A DNA stretch of 64,000 nt from contig NZ_CP046883.1 in the NCBI RefSeq assembly GCF_014262665.1, positions 372,001-436,000 of the forward strand, read 5' to 3'. Shown here piece after piece: positions 1-8,646 of this stretch. How positions within the stretch are numbered: position 1 is the stretch's first letter; each line of letters opens with the position of its first letter. This stretch comes from Corynebacterium anserum. GTDB taxonomy: Bacteria; Actinomycetota; Actinomycetes; Mycobacteriales; Mycobacteriaceae. Both the position numbers and the translations under genes were made by a program. The notes beneath the pieces were generated by a model. It was not told the DNA's origin and did not search any database. It was given only the letters and a program-made list of their open reading frames with translations.

Positions 1-1
1 G

Positions 2-185
2 GAAGGACAGGTCTACGCGAAGGATTCGACGCCGGTGGCAAAGTTTGTGCTCGGGCTGTTGGGCTCGGTGGCAGAGTTTGGGCGTTTCACTATTTGCGAG
101 CACCAGATTGCAGGAATTGTACGAGTAAAAACACGGCGGCTACAAGGAGTGTGAGAAAGCGCTGACGGCAGAGCGGGGAATAAAC
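2..185 (+). pseudogene. Serine recombinase (resolvase/invertase) C-terminal remnant
   Basis: The frame starting at base 2 reads the end of a resolvase-type serine recombinase. A stretch with KDSTPVAKFVLGLLGSVAEF matches the family pattern of catalytic-domain end plus long helix (usually ...LLGAVAEFERSLIRER...AGI). It stops at 152-154. The +1 frame from about 136 continues the family pattern (GGYKECEKALTAERG, where families have GVYKGRKKALT), so the gene is frameshifted near 135. Residues normally conserved in the helix (FERxLIRER) are changed to FGRFTICEH. The 5' part lies outside the window. It is a decayed plasmid or transposon resolvase, consistent with the other mobile remnants up to 8.6 kb. 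Confidence 0.6.
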
Positions 186-335
186 ATGGGAATTGTTGAA
201 ATCCTATTGATTATCTTGAGCTTGTTCTGTGTGGTTGTTGTTCCTAGATTGCTTATTGCAATCATCTACATGCTTCGAGGTGACAGGAAGTATGACAATG
301 GCGGCTTAGGAGAAAAAGGTCCAAGACGTCACTGA
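186..335 (+). CDS. Small hypothetical membrane protein (49 aa)
   Basis: A 49-codon ORF starts with ATG directly after the resolvase remnant. It has one strongly hydrophobic segment (residues about 4-31, rich in I, L and V) followed by a basic, hydrophilic tail ending GPRRH. No ribosome binding site is convincing, and the ORF may only be the out-of-frame continuation of the recombinase remnant. No family is recognised. The single-span layout makes a membrane microprotein possible but unproven. Confidence 0.3.
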   Translation: MGIVEILLIILSLFCVVVVPRLLIAIIYMLRGDRKYDNGGLGEKGPRRH

Positions 336-487
336 GTGTCTTGCAGTTTTCGAGAGATTGAGGTGCATTTTGTTCTCTGTCTCTCTACGCCCTAGCATCG
401 GTAGAATAGGGACGTGAATTGGTGATCCCGGCAGGCTCCTTGGCTTGGCGGGGTTTTCCTTTTTCGAGCCGAAAAGTGAGGGGCATG

Positions 488-733
488 ATGGCGTCAAAAG
501 ACTACCGAACGGAAGATCAGAAAGTCGCCGCTGTGCGCGCATCAATGAGCATGGCCGGCTATACGATGACGCCTGAGGATGAGGAGCGAGGGCGACACAT
601 CCTGCGGAGCGAAATCAGCGGTGATGAAGCAGCCCTGCAGATCCTGGAGAAGCGAAGACTAGGAAACAGTGAACGTGCCCAGTTCCTCCGCGAGCGGATT
701 GAGAACAGCTGTCGGGATCCTAGGCGTGGGTAG
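488..733 (+). CDS. VbhA-like antitoxin (Fic-inhibitor type), orphan
   Basis: This 81-residue protein has the compact three-helix pattern of VbhA antitoxins: a short N-terminal helix ending MAGY, then TPEDEERGRHILRSEISGDEA, the family's (P/T)xxExxxxGRxYxxGEIsxdE block. VbhA proteins occlude the active site of Fic AMP-transferases such as VbhT through an (S/T)xxxE(G/N) motif. Here that position reads SMSMAG, with Ala instead of the inhibitory Glu. No Fic gene follows; the next feature is convergent and 15 bases away. The ATG at 488 is chosen because GAGGGG at 478-483 is too close to the ATG at 485. The gene is probably a plasmid relic that lost its toxin. Confidence 0.6.
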   Translation: MASKDYRTEDQKVAAVRASMSMAGYTMTPEDEERGRHILRSEISGDEAALQILEKRRLGNSERAQFLRERIENSCRDPRRG

Positions 734-748
734 ATACTGCCAGCTTGA

Positions 749-1621
749 CTACTGCTTGCGCCCTTTGCTCTCCCTGACCTTCAATCCTTTCTTTTCCTTG
801 GTCTGCTTGTAGTAGTCATCGAGGCGACACTCGTGAACTTTGACTCTGCGGAATTGACGTAGCTGTGTGGTAACTCCGTCCACTGGCTTTTGGTAGCCGA
901 ACGCGCATTTCTTTTTTGGTTGAGCGCCGCAACTGCGGCACTCGATCTTGGCTTGTGCTGACTTGTAAAAGTCCGAGAGTTGGGTGGCTTCTTTTTCTGA
1001 AATGTGCCAATGGCAGGACAGGTCTGAGGTTCTTTTCCCTGGCCAGTAGACGACCTTTGCTTTGCATTGACGGTCTTGCCCTCTGGCGCATGAGGCCTGT
1101 TTGTGCTGTTCTTTTTGGCTAGTTTCTCATTGAGGCGATTTGAGGTAGACCTCTTGGTTAATTGCCGCCTGTTCGGAGAAGGGTAAGCATTCTTGGTCGA
1201 ATTCTCGTGCGATGCGCACGGTTGAGAGGAATGAAAGGGGGATTGTTGGGCCTCGCCAGAGTTTTCCCTTACGCGTTGTGGCGCTGACGGGCGGGTTATC
1301 CTTAACCTTCACCATCTGCTTTGCAGAGGAATCGATTGCTGGCGGAAATTCTTCTTGCATATTTTTAAGGATTAGCTCGTCATGGGGGACGACAACGAAT
1401 TCTGGTTCCTCTCTGTTGTATGTGGCTAGTGCTGCGTTGGCTCTCTGGAGAGCGTCAACGAGAACGCACAGAGACTCCAATAGCCCAAGCTCTGCAATGG
1501 TGAGTTTGTGGAGATCCTTTCATCCTTCACTCGATGGGTTGGAGAGGATCTCGATAAGAATCTCCCTATCTTCGGGAGAGTACTGCATTTGTCCGCTGTA
1601 GGGGTTGACTGTGCCGGTCAT
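749..1621 (-). pseudogene. Unrecognised gene with two in-frame TGA codons; Cys-rich C-terminus
   Basis: Reading from an ATG at 1621, one frame of 291 codons runs to a TAG at 749-751 and is broken only by TGA at codon 34 (1520-1522) and codon 165 (1127-1129). The third segment (126 codons) has no usable start near its beginning but looks coding. It carries ECRSCGAQPKKKCAFGY, a CxxC...C knuckle like small zinc-binding domains, and a very basic end (KVRESKGRKQ). The middle part is helical and hydrophilic. No family is recognised. Two nonsense mutations, perhaps Trp (TGG) to TGA, are the simplest reading, because normal genes in this window end in TGA. It diverges from the controller gene at 1703, with the C-boxes between them. 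Confidence 0.55.
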
Positions 1622-1648
1622 GTGGTGCGCCGTTCTTCTATCCGATGA

Positions 1649-1674
1649 TACTTATAGTCTGTAGTCTTATAGTC
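1649..1674 (+). promoter_or_regulatory. Tandem C-box operator of a restriction-modification controller protein
   Basis: Two 11-bp boxes, TACTTATAGTC (1649-1659) and GTCTTATAGTC (1664-1674), are separated by TGTA. This is the 11+4+11 layout and near-identical sequence of the C-boxes (GACTTATAGTC type) bound by controller proteins such as C.Esp1396I and C.PvuII. It sits 28 bases upstream of a gene remnant that itself looks like a controller protein. The match of site and gene makes the assignment strong although the gene is broken. Confidence 0.7.
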
Positions 1675-1702
1675 ATCGTCATCTAACGATGAAGATGAAG
1701 AG

Positions 1703-1943
1703 GTGAAGAAAGACAACGCCCTTGCTCTGCAGGCAGAATTTGGAAGAAGGCTCAGACAGGCGAGGATGGCAAGGGGGGTTCTCGCAGGAGTCTTCGGCAG
1801 AAGCTGCCGGCTTGCATCGCACCTAAATTGGGTCAGCAGAGCGAGGCGAACGTAATGTTTCACTGCTGAATATCGTGCTCCTTGGATCGGTGTTGGAGGT
1901 TGATCCAGGAAGTTTTCTGACTGGCCTGCGCATAGAGCAGTAG
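1703..1943 (+). pseudogene. XRE-family R-M controller protein (C protein) pseudogene
   Basis: From the GTG at 1703 the frame reads LQAEFGRRLRQARMARG, helix 1 of an XRE helix-turn-helix. After a frameshift at the G-run near 1773-1778 it reads SQESSAEAAGLHRT, then an in-frame TAA (1824-1826) where Tyr is expected, then IGSAERGERNV. A second shift near 1850 gives VSLLNIV...GSVLEVDPGSFLTGL and a TAG at 1941. This is the consensus of type II controller proteins (SQEELAxxxGLHRxYIGxxERGxRNxSLxNI). At least three lesions make it non-functional. It converges on the methyltransferase gene that ends at 2148. Confidence 0.65.
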
Positions 1944-2147
1944 GAGGCGCGGAGGGGGCTGCCGCGCGAATCTTCGATTCACTGGCCCGTAAATAGGTGA
2001 TGACTCCTGCGGAGCCGCCATAGGGTTCGGGGGATCGGCGCTCAACGCTAGGAGTCATCGGTGAGGGGAGCATCAGAGGGCGGGGATCACGCCATGCCCC
2101 CTCCTGAAGCAGGATAAACGATAGCCTGTATCCACGCAGCGTAAAGA

Positions 2148-5100
2148 TCACGCTCCATTGAGCAAAGCTTTCACAGCCGCATCCAGTTTTACTGAAACGT
2201 TAGCTAGAGACAGCTCATTTCGCACGATGGCGCGAACTTTTTTGAATTTGTAGTCTTTTGTATCTACTTGTGACGCGATCAGCTCAGCCTCTTCGGCTAA
2301 GGCAACGATCTCCTGATGAAGAGCATTTTTCGGCGAGTACTTCGGGATGGGTAAACGCCAAACATTTTTATCGAAGTCTCGAGTACCGAAGAGCCCTCTT
2401 GATTGATATATAGAGACCATTTTTGTGGTCACTGGAGCATTGAGAATAGCTGACAGAAAACGGGCTTCACTAATGCCGTTGGCGGGCATCCAATACAGCT
2501 TGTGATCAATAATCGTGTGCGGGGTGGAGATTCTGGCTGCGGCTAGAGTGTTTCCTGATTTTGAGTAAACAACACGATGTTTCACTGCGTTTAACTGCTT
2601 GGATAGCGTGTTTTGATAATCCAGCCTCTCCATGAGGGAGAGCTTGCTTTGCTTCGTTTTATTCTTTTCCCACAGGTCTGTTGCTTGCGACCACCAGGAG
2701 CGTAGGCCATCGTCGGCGTTATCAATCTGTTCATCAGTGAGAATCCGCTGATCATTGATAGGAAGCACAGCACGCCAAGGCTTAAGAAGCCGAAACGGGA
2801 CAACTGTTGAGCCAAGGTGTACGTCGAAGATATAACGAGAAGGGAGCGTGGCGGACAGGCTGGAGAGATTCTTCCAAGGTTTCTTCTCGTCTCCCGTGCG
2901 GTACGAAACCACCGTGGAAGTCCCCTGTTTCTTTCCGAGTTTGGACTGCGGCTCAGCGTTTTCCGTTACGAAGAAAAGCACGCGAGGAACGATAGTAGCT
3001 CCTTGCGTAACAGAACCGTGGTAGATAGACCGGTCGACGTCCTCGTTGCTCACGACGATGTTCTTCTCCTCAGCGATGGTGAGCGCTTCCTTCGTTTCAG
3101 ACCAACCAGATGTGTTTCGGAGACCAGAGAAGACCTTTTGGTCGACGGGAATCCATGAAGTGGCTGATCATCCAGATCGAGCGTGTATTTCGTATGCCTG
3201 GTGCCGAACACAACAGCAGAAGGAACGGGGAAGAACCCACGCGGACGCATGTTATCGAGATCCCATAGCTCAGTGAACTCGCCGCGCAGATTAGATCCCC
3301 ACAGGCCCTTGCGGAACCCGTGATAAGCCTTACGGCTTAACACCGTCAGCGGTGTGACAAAACCAAATGTTCCACCATCCTCGAGGAATTTTGCGACGCT
3401 TCGTGCAATAAATAGTGCGACAAGATCTTGGTGGGTGGCGACTTCTCTGCCTTCCCACAGGTTGTATTTCTGCGCGAATGCCTTGTACTTCTGCTGAAGA
3501 TCAAAAGTCATGTAGCGATAGGCAACCCATGGAGGATTGCCGATCAAGACATCTACACGGCGTCCTGGCATGGATAGCCATAGTGGGCGGACTTGGTTGC
3601 GGGCGTAAAAGCCCCAGATAGAGTCGCGTCCTTCGGCGTTGAGATCACACAGCACATTGAATGTCTCTTCCAGCATGGCGTATTCACTGTGTTGGGTGGT
3701 GATACCGAAACGTTTCAAGATTGGCTCGGCATCTGGGCGAGTTGCGGTTGGATCTGTGTGTTCCTTCGCCCTATCGGTCATTGCACTGACAAGCTGATCG
3801 AAGGTGTCTGTATCGTCCATTGAGTCAAGAGGAAACGCCAATGTGCGTGCGATAGAGAACAACGCTCCCTCATGTTCGATCGCAGCTAGATCGACACCAT
3901 CGGTTTCAATTTTGATAACGCTGTTCTCGTGGTCACCTGGCTGATACCACTGCATTGAGTCACCTAGGTGAACAGGAACCCATAGGTCATCACGGTTTTG
4001 GAGATGTTTGCCGAGGGCGAGTAGGTAGGTCACCCTTGCGAGCATGACGGAGACCGGGTGAATATCGAGCCCAAAGACATGGTTCTGGACGTGTTCGACG
4101 ATACGAGGGGAATCCCGGCCGGCTTCTTCGGCGGCATTCGTAATCCGTCGGATGGCTTGGAAGATGAATGTTCCTGAGCCGCAAGAGGGGTCAAGTGCGG
4201 ACTGGGACAGAGGGTCGGTGAGAACTTGTTGTGTGATGCCTTCAGCGAGCCAGTCTGGCGTGTAGTACTCACCCATGCCCTTGCGCACATCGGCGTTGAT
4301 GACAGACTCGTAGAGGATCTTTAATGCGTCATGTTCAATGTCCGTCCAAGAGAACATTCCGATTCGTCGCACTGTACGGGTGAGTAGTTTTCGCCCCTCA
4401 TCTGTCAGGAGAATCCAGTCGAAAAACCTGACTCGATGACGTTGTAGATGCCAGCCCATCGGAATTCTTCACCGTTTAGTAGCCATTCGGGATCCTGCAG
4501 AAGATCTTCCAGAGACAGTCCCATGACCGCGTGGCCAATGGCTGAGGCTTCCAACACAAGGAGTGTGTGATCGATGAACAACTTGTCGTCGTCGAACCCG
4601 GTGCCAAGCACGCTGCGCAGAAGTCGTGCCCATAGGTCGCGCTTCAAAGCCACCATAGGCTCATTGCGTACTTGTTTGTAGAGAGATAGAAGATAGGCAA
4701 CATCTTGTTCATAGGCGGGAGACGAAGCGCCGAGTAGATTCTCGATGTTGCGCTGGGTTGGCTTTACATTATGGCGTGTAGCAAGCACAGCCTGGAGCCA
4801 CTCGATGAGATCAATTCCTTTGCTAAGTGTGGTGAGCTCAAAGCTCGATCGCCGGGTGAACTGATTATCGGAGGGGGAAGTTTCAAAGAGCCACCAGTTG
4901 CGTCCATCGGTGAGGATGCCGTTGTAGCGTGAGCCGTCTTGCTGCATGCGTGTGTGGACATAACCGGCAAGTTGATTGATGTACTCAGCGTCTGCCTGCT
5001 CGTTAGTGAGTCTCTTCTTTACTTCAATAACAGTCGCGCCAGCCGCAATGTCGATGCGTCGACGGGAACCATCGGCAAGCTGTTCCTCCAAGCGAGGCGC

Positions 5101-5221
5101 TTCAAGGTTGAAGTCGTCCGAGGTAAGCAACAGCTTGATGTCGGATTGAATGTCTGCTTCGGTACGTCCTGTTTCTCCAGGGGTGGAGAGCCGCGTTAAC
5201 AGTGCATTGTCTGCTTTTATA
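2148..5221 (-). pseudogene. N6-adenine DNA methyltransferase / type IIG-like restriction enzyme, frameshifted
   Basis: One gene of about 1,024 codons is split into three frames. The N-terminal part (5221-4405) has a restriction/helper region with IEVKKRLT (PD-ExK-like D...EVK context RIDIAAGATVIEVKK). The middle part (to 3050) has methyltransferase motif I (LDPSCGSGTFIF), GLDIHPVSVMLAR and motif IV IGNPPW for N6-adenine transfer. The last part (3053-2148) is the target-recognition and C-terminal region. The first shift lies at the A5 tract near 4424-4428, the second near the AAAA/CTTTT run at 3135. The natural start appears to be ATA (5219-5221), six bases after GGAAGGGA, so the start codon may also be mutated. 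It resembles Eco57I-type fused enzymes and is probably inactive unless the tracts vary in length. Confidence 0.65.
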
Positions 5222-5263
5222 GTGATTCCCTTCCGAAATTTTATTGGTTATCCCATTGATCTA

Positions 5264-5943
5264 GCCATGAAGACAGGCGAAACGCTCCGCAAAGAATGGT
5301 CTCTCACTAAAGTGAGAAACACACATCGCTTCGCCCAGCGCTGGCCCGAGTAGCACGACAGATGCAAGCAGCAAAAACACTGGCGCCAGTATGCGACAGA
5401 ACGCCGTGTGTCGAAGTGGTTGCGTGATGGTGATGTGGTGCTGACCCGTCGTAATGATTATGAGTTGGTCACTGCTACCGGTGAGCCGGTGCGTAATGGT
5501 CAGCGTTGGGTATTGCTCGTGAAGAGTTGGTCACGGCTGAGCAGTGGAAGCAGCAGATCGATTAGTATGAGCAGGTGCAGGGGGCAGAAGGATGCCATCG
5601 AGCAACAGGATCGTATCAAATCCGGCTATCACGGCCTGTCGGATCCCGAGCGTGAGCAGGCGGCGCCGGTGTTCGCTGAGTTGGAGGGTGCCGGTGTGTG
5701 GATTGACTTTGCTGAGCGGCGGCAGGGCAGGGTGTCCTCCCCACTGCCCCACCATCGGCGGCCGATGTGTACGCGGGTGCTCCGTATGGACAGTCCGCTG
5801 GTGCTGGTGTCTTCCCGCACGGGATAGAGGAACAACTCGGAGCTGTAGCTGACAAACGCGGAGCGGAGACCAACTCCCCTATCCCAGATGTCGGTCAGGC
5901 CAACTGCCTGGAACAGAGTACGGATGACGGTCTGGGGTTGTAG
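5264..5943 (+). pseudogene. MobF-type conjugative relaxase/helicase remnant
   Basis: The frame from about 5264 reads a basic segment, a TAG at 5351-5353, then SKWLRDGDVVLTRRNDYELV and TATGEPVRNGQRWVLL. That is the signature near the end of the TraA/TrwC helicase domain in actinobacterial MobF relaxases. Further pieces in shifted frames include EQQDRIKSGYHGLSDPEREQ and a low-complexity end stopping with TAG at 5941-5943. The N-terminal relaxase domain is missing. This is a fragment of a plasmid transfer gene and supports a plasmid origin for the first 8.6 kb. Confidence 0.55.
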
Positions 5944-6065
5944 CCCTAAGTATCGAATCGGAACCACAGAAGGCTTGCTCAGAAGTCACCAAGCTGGGTA
6001 ACAATAGACTAGTTTCATCAACCTGTCCACTAGGTATGGATAGTCAATATCGTTACTGATTAGCG

Positions 6066-6374
6066 TTACGCGGTGTAATCGCTAGGAGTATTAGGAACTC
6101 GGGTATCGCGTTCGTCAGGAAGAAGGTACGACGTAACGAGCGCGATAGTTTGGAAACCAATAAAGAAGAATATTGCCCAAGCGCCATCCTTCAGCCCTTC
6201 ATCGAAGATGACAAGAAGTACAGACAAAGCGAGCGTAGTCAAAATGGATACCCTCAAAAAGTTCTTCGGCGATATGCGCTTACTATCGCGGCTAAACCTA
6301 ACGAGAGCATAGTTTATTGCTACGAGCACGAAAGAAAAAATGACTCCGAGTGCAATTCCAGGAAAAGCTGTCAT
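6066..6374 (-). CDS. Hypothetical three-TM membrane protein downstream of LGFP protein
   Basis: A 102-residue protein with three hydrophobic segments: about residues 5-25 (ALGVIFSFVLVAINYALV), 44-60 and 67-86 (AWAIFFFIGFQTIALVTSYL), with a polar tail. No family is recognised. It lies about 47 bases downstream of, and on the same strand as, the LGFP-repeat secreted protein. It may therefore be co-transcribed and serve as its membrane partner or as an immunity-type protein; that role is inferred from position only. Confidence 0.5.
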   Translation of the reverse strand: MTAFPGIALGVIFSFVLVAINYALVRFSRDSKRISPKNFLRVSILTTLALSVLLVIFDEGLKDGAWAIFFFIGFQTIALVTSYLLPDERDTRVPNTPSDYTA

Positions 6375-6421
6375 TGCTTTCTAACCTCAAACTTCAATCT
6401 AAACTTTGCCGCACCCACAGG

Positions 6422-7879
6422 TTATAGCTTTTCTTTTAGTGTTTCGTCGACAATATGCTGAGGGATGATGTTCGGCACATTTTTACCATCAAGCGGAATC
6501 AATGGAACTGACGTTGGTACCCAAGCCAACTCTTCATCCGAGAGATTGACAACAGGTGAATCTAGACCTATATCGTCGTTAAGTATCATAGACCTCGTTT
6601 GTGCAGCTCCTACAGATTTATCTGCTGTGAGATAATCTGTCCCTGCGTTGTTGAGTCGTGAATTTAAATTGCGAGAGAACTTTCCCCAAGAATAGCGAGC
6701 CAAAGTTTCTGAGTTAAGAGGTCCGGTCATGCTTGCTCCCGTTGCTGGTCCCCAAGCTGTAACGATTAGATAAACATTATTTTTTGTCGGGTCGCTAGTC
6801 CCTGGGCGAGACACAAAACGAAAACTAATTGTTCGTCCAGCACCTTCGGGATGCCCTTCCAGTGATTTAAAGCTGAATCCATCGGCTGCAATCGACGTGA
6901 CCTCTATCGGCGCAGAGCCTATCGCGGGATTAGCGATGGTATTAAGACCACAGTAATCTCCGACTCGGATTTTCTGCCCGCATCCTTTGAACGTAAAGTA
7001 AGCATCAAAATGTTCAGTGACCTCGCGGGCTACAGATTGGGGGGTCCACCGCTCATCCTGAGCAATAACAGGAAATTGCATCTGGTATCCATCCCAATCG
7101 GTGTGGTCACCGGTTGGAAGGCGCTGCGATGTAGGCTCCACCCATTGGATGTCTAGGTTCTGAAAATCTTGATGTATGCCACCATCCACAGCATATTCCT
7201 CATTTATTGGGTATCCATGCGAGCCGGTTTCCCATCCTCTTGATGCCCAATAGTCACGAATGCGGCCTTTCACAACCTGCGGACCGGTATTAGGAGTCCA
7301 ATAGATGGATCCATTCTGGAAGTGATTGAACCTTCCCACGCCGTCTGGAGTAGAAGACTCGCTTGTCGTCGGATAACCTAGCTTGCCAGTTTCCCAACCT
7401 TGGTTGGCCCACCGATCCTTAATTCGCCCCTTTACTACTTGGGCATCGGTGCTTGGAGTCCAATAGATTGATCCCTCCTCGAAATGATTGAACCGTCCAA
7501 TCTGGTCAGGTGTGGTGAGCTCATCAGTTGTCGGGTATCGCAGGGAACCATTTTCCCAACCCCAATCACGCCACCGATCACGGATACTTCCTTTGACTTG
7601 GCGCGCGACACCATTGCTGACGTTAGGGTGCCAGTAGATCGAGGATGCCTGTTCGAAGACTTGGAACTTTCCTCCTCGGCCTGCGTTGCTTTCCGGTGTG
7701 ATCGCATTGCCAAAAGTTCGGTATCCACCTAGTCGTTTATAGGTTTCCAGGATGCGGCCTTGCACGGTCTCGCCGTGCCGTTCAGATGCAGCTGAAGCCG
7801 ATGAGACTAAGGCTGGGGTGGTGGTGAGTACTGTGCATGTGCTGATGGTCGCTGCAACGCGACGAAAAAAAGGCTTCAT
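6422..7879 (-). CDS. Secreted LGFP-repeat protein with unique C-terminal domain
   Basis: A 485-residue secreted protein. The ATG at 7879 follows GAGGAA and begins a signal peptide (MKPFFRRVAATIS...SSASA). Residues about 35-230 hold four LGFP repeats (W..GWE.G.LGYPTT.E..TPD.VGRFNHF..GSIYWTP), the module corynebacteria use for non-covalent attachment to the envelope. The remaining 230 residues form an unrecognised domain with two Cys (GCGQKIRVGDYCG) and a long extended tail. An in-frame start at 7948 would disrupt the signal peptide. It lies between plasmid remnants. A second, broken LGFP protein occurs at 52733 with a different C-terminal region. The function of the C-terminal domain is unknown. 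Confidence 0.75.
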   Translation of the reverse strand: MKPFFRRVAATISTCTVLTTTPALVSSASAASERHGETVQGRILETYKRLGGYRTFGNAITPESNAGRGGKFQVFEQASSIYWHPNVSNGVARQVKGSIRDRWRDWGWENGSLRYPTTDELTTPDQIGRFNHFEEGSIYWTPSTDAQVVKGRIKDRWANQGWETGKLGYPTTSESSTPDGVGRFNHFQNGSIYWTPNTGPQVVKGRIRDYWASRGWETGSHGYPINEEYAVDGGIHQDFQNLDIQWVEPTSQRLPTGDHTDWDGYQMQFPVIAQDERWTPQSVAREVTEHFDAYFTFKGCGQKIRVGDYCGLNTIANPAIGSAPIEVTSIAADGFSFKSLEGHPEGAGRTISFRFVSRPGTSDPTKNNVYLIVTAWGPATGASMTGPLNSETLARYSWGKFSRNLNSRLNNAGTDYLTADKSVGAAQTRSMILNDDIGLDSPVVNLSDEELAWVPTSVPLIPLDGKNVPNIIPQHIVDETLKEKL

Positions 7880-8092
7880 TTTGAAGTTCCTCGAGTGGTG
7901 AATGGTGTGGTTGGCTCCGATTCTTTCAGAAGTGAAACTCTTTTTCAAGATTTTGGAAAGTAATATAGGTCGTACCCTTCGTGCCTGACGTCTTGGTCGA
8001 CGGCAGAGTTAATCCCTCTCCTTCCCTATGCTGACCTCGTGGGGATCTTGCCTCTTCGAGAGGAGGCAAGTGTATCGGGGTTGGTACGACTA

Positions 8093-8118
8093 GCCATATG
8101 GTCATATAGCCGTATGGC
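8093..8118. promoter_or_regulatory. Palindromic repeat next to partition genes (candidate centromere/operator)
   Basis: GCCATATGG (8093-8101) and GCCGTATGGC (8109-8118) form an inverted repeat around TCATATA, immediately beyond the stop of the ribbon-helix-helix remnant. Small RHH partner proteins of ParA usually bind short repeated palindromes next to their operon. The pairing here is suggestive only. No T-run follows on either strand, so it is not an obvious terminator. Confidence 0.3.
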
Positions 8119-8119
8119 C

Positions 8120-8347
8120 TTATTTGAAGTGGAGTTCATCGCTGTGACCCGCTTCCTCCTGTAACCATTTCGTCGCCCATTCTTTAAATAGTTTCGAAAT
8201 GCTCGTCTTCTGAAGGAACGCTTATTCCTTCAGAGGTTCCACAAAGCGTTCGTCATCAACGTAAAGCCTGAGTATTGTGGCCTTAGGCTCGGCGGAAGGA
8301 AACATCTTGTTGGATGGTGTGGTGGTTTCCTGAGAGGAAGACTCCAT
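8120..8347 (-). pseudogene. Ribbon-helix-helix (ParB/CopG-like) partition partner, nonsense mutated
   Basis: From the ATG at 8347 a 76-codon frame reads a disordered N-terminus, then KATILRLYVDDERFVEPLKE, a TAA at codon 42 (8222-8224), and AFLQKTSISKLFKEWATKWL to a TAA at 8120-8122. Joined, this is the beta-strand/helix/helix pattern of RHH proteins such as the small ParB partners of ParA (xTSxSxLxxEW is typical of helix 2). The stop most simply arose from TTA (Leu) to TAA. It sits directly after the parA remnant, as in plasmid partition operons. Confidence 0.5.
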
Positions 8348-8590
8348 TGCGGGAGCGTTTTTCGACGTAAGTGCTTTTAATTTGGTATGAGAATGAGGGA
8401 CGCTATGGAGATGGCCGCGTCGATGATGTCGTTGTCCCCCAGGTGGTATGTCGATAAGGATGAAGTCGGCCTTGGCGTCTGGTTTAGCTTGCAGACCATC
8501 CGAACCAACGAGAACGTCCGTCAACAACTCAGTCACCAAGCTCGCCGTGCGGAAATCTCGCTAACGTTAATCGGGTTCAGCCGCCCTGTT
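8348..8590 (-). pseudogene. ParA-type partition ATPase remnant
   Basis: The reverse strand reads LVTELLTDVLVG...KADFILIDIPPGG, then, after a frameshift at the C5 run (8439-8443), DNDIIDAAISIASLILIPN. This is the Walker B region of short ParA ATPases (ADFVIIDTPPGDxxIIDAAIxxADLVIIPT). The Walker A part is missing, and stops follow in both frames. With the RHH remnant just downstream it marks a dead plasmid partition locus. Confidence 0.45.
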
Positions 8591-8646
8591 TACACTGAGA
8601 ACGTCAGCTCGTGAGTTGTCGCTGGGATGCAGTAGGCTGTGTAACC

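Noticed and set aside
816-1091. 91-residue reverse frame
   Set aside because: The neighbouring frame encodes the Cys-containing segment that continues the interrupted gene; this one is its shadow.
749-1621. Programmed TGA readthrough or selenocysteine in the interrupted gene
   Set aside because: No SECIS-like hairpin was seen near the TGA codons, and other genes here end normally with TGA; nonsense mutation is simpler. Kept only as a question.
1618-2151. 177-residue reverse-strand open frame between the methyltransferase and the TGA-interrupted gene
   Set aside because: It lies opposite the controller-protein remnant, has Ser/Pro/Arg-rich shadow composition with a run of Ser and Asp at its end, and no family signal.
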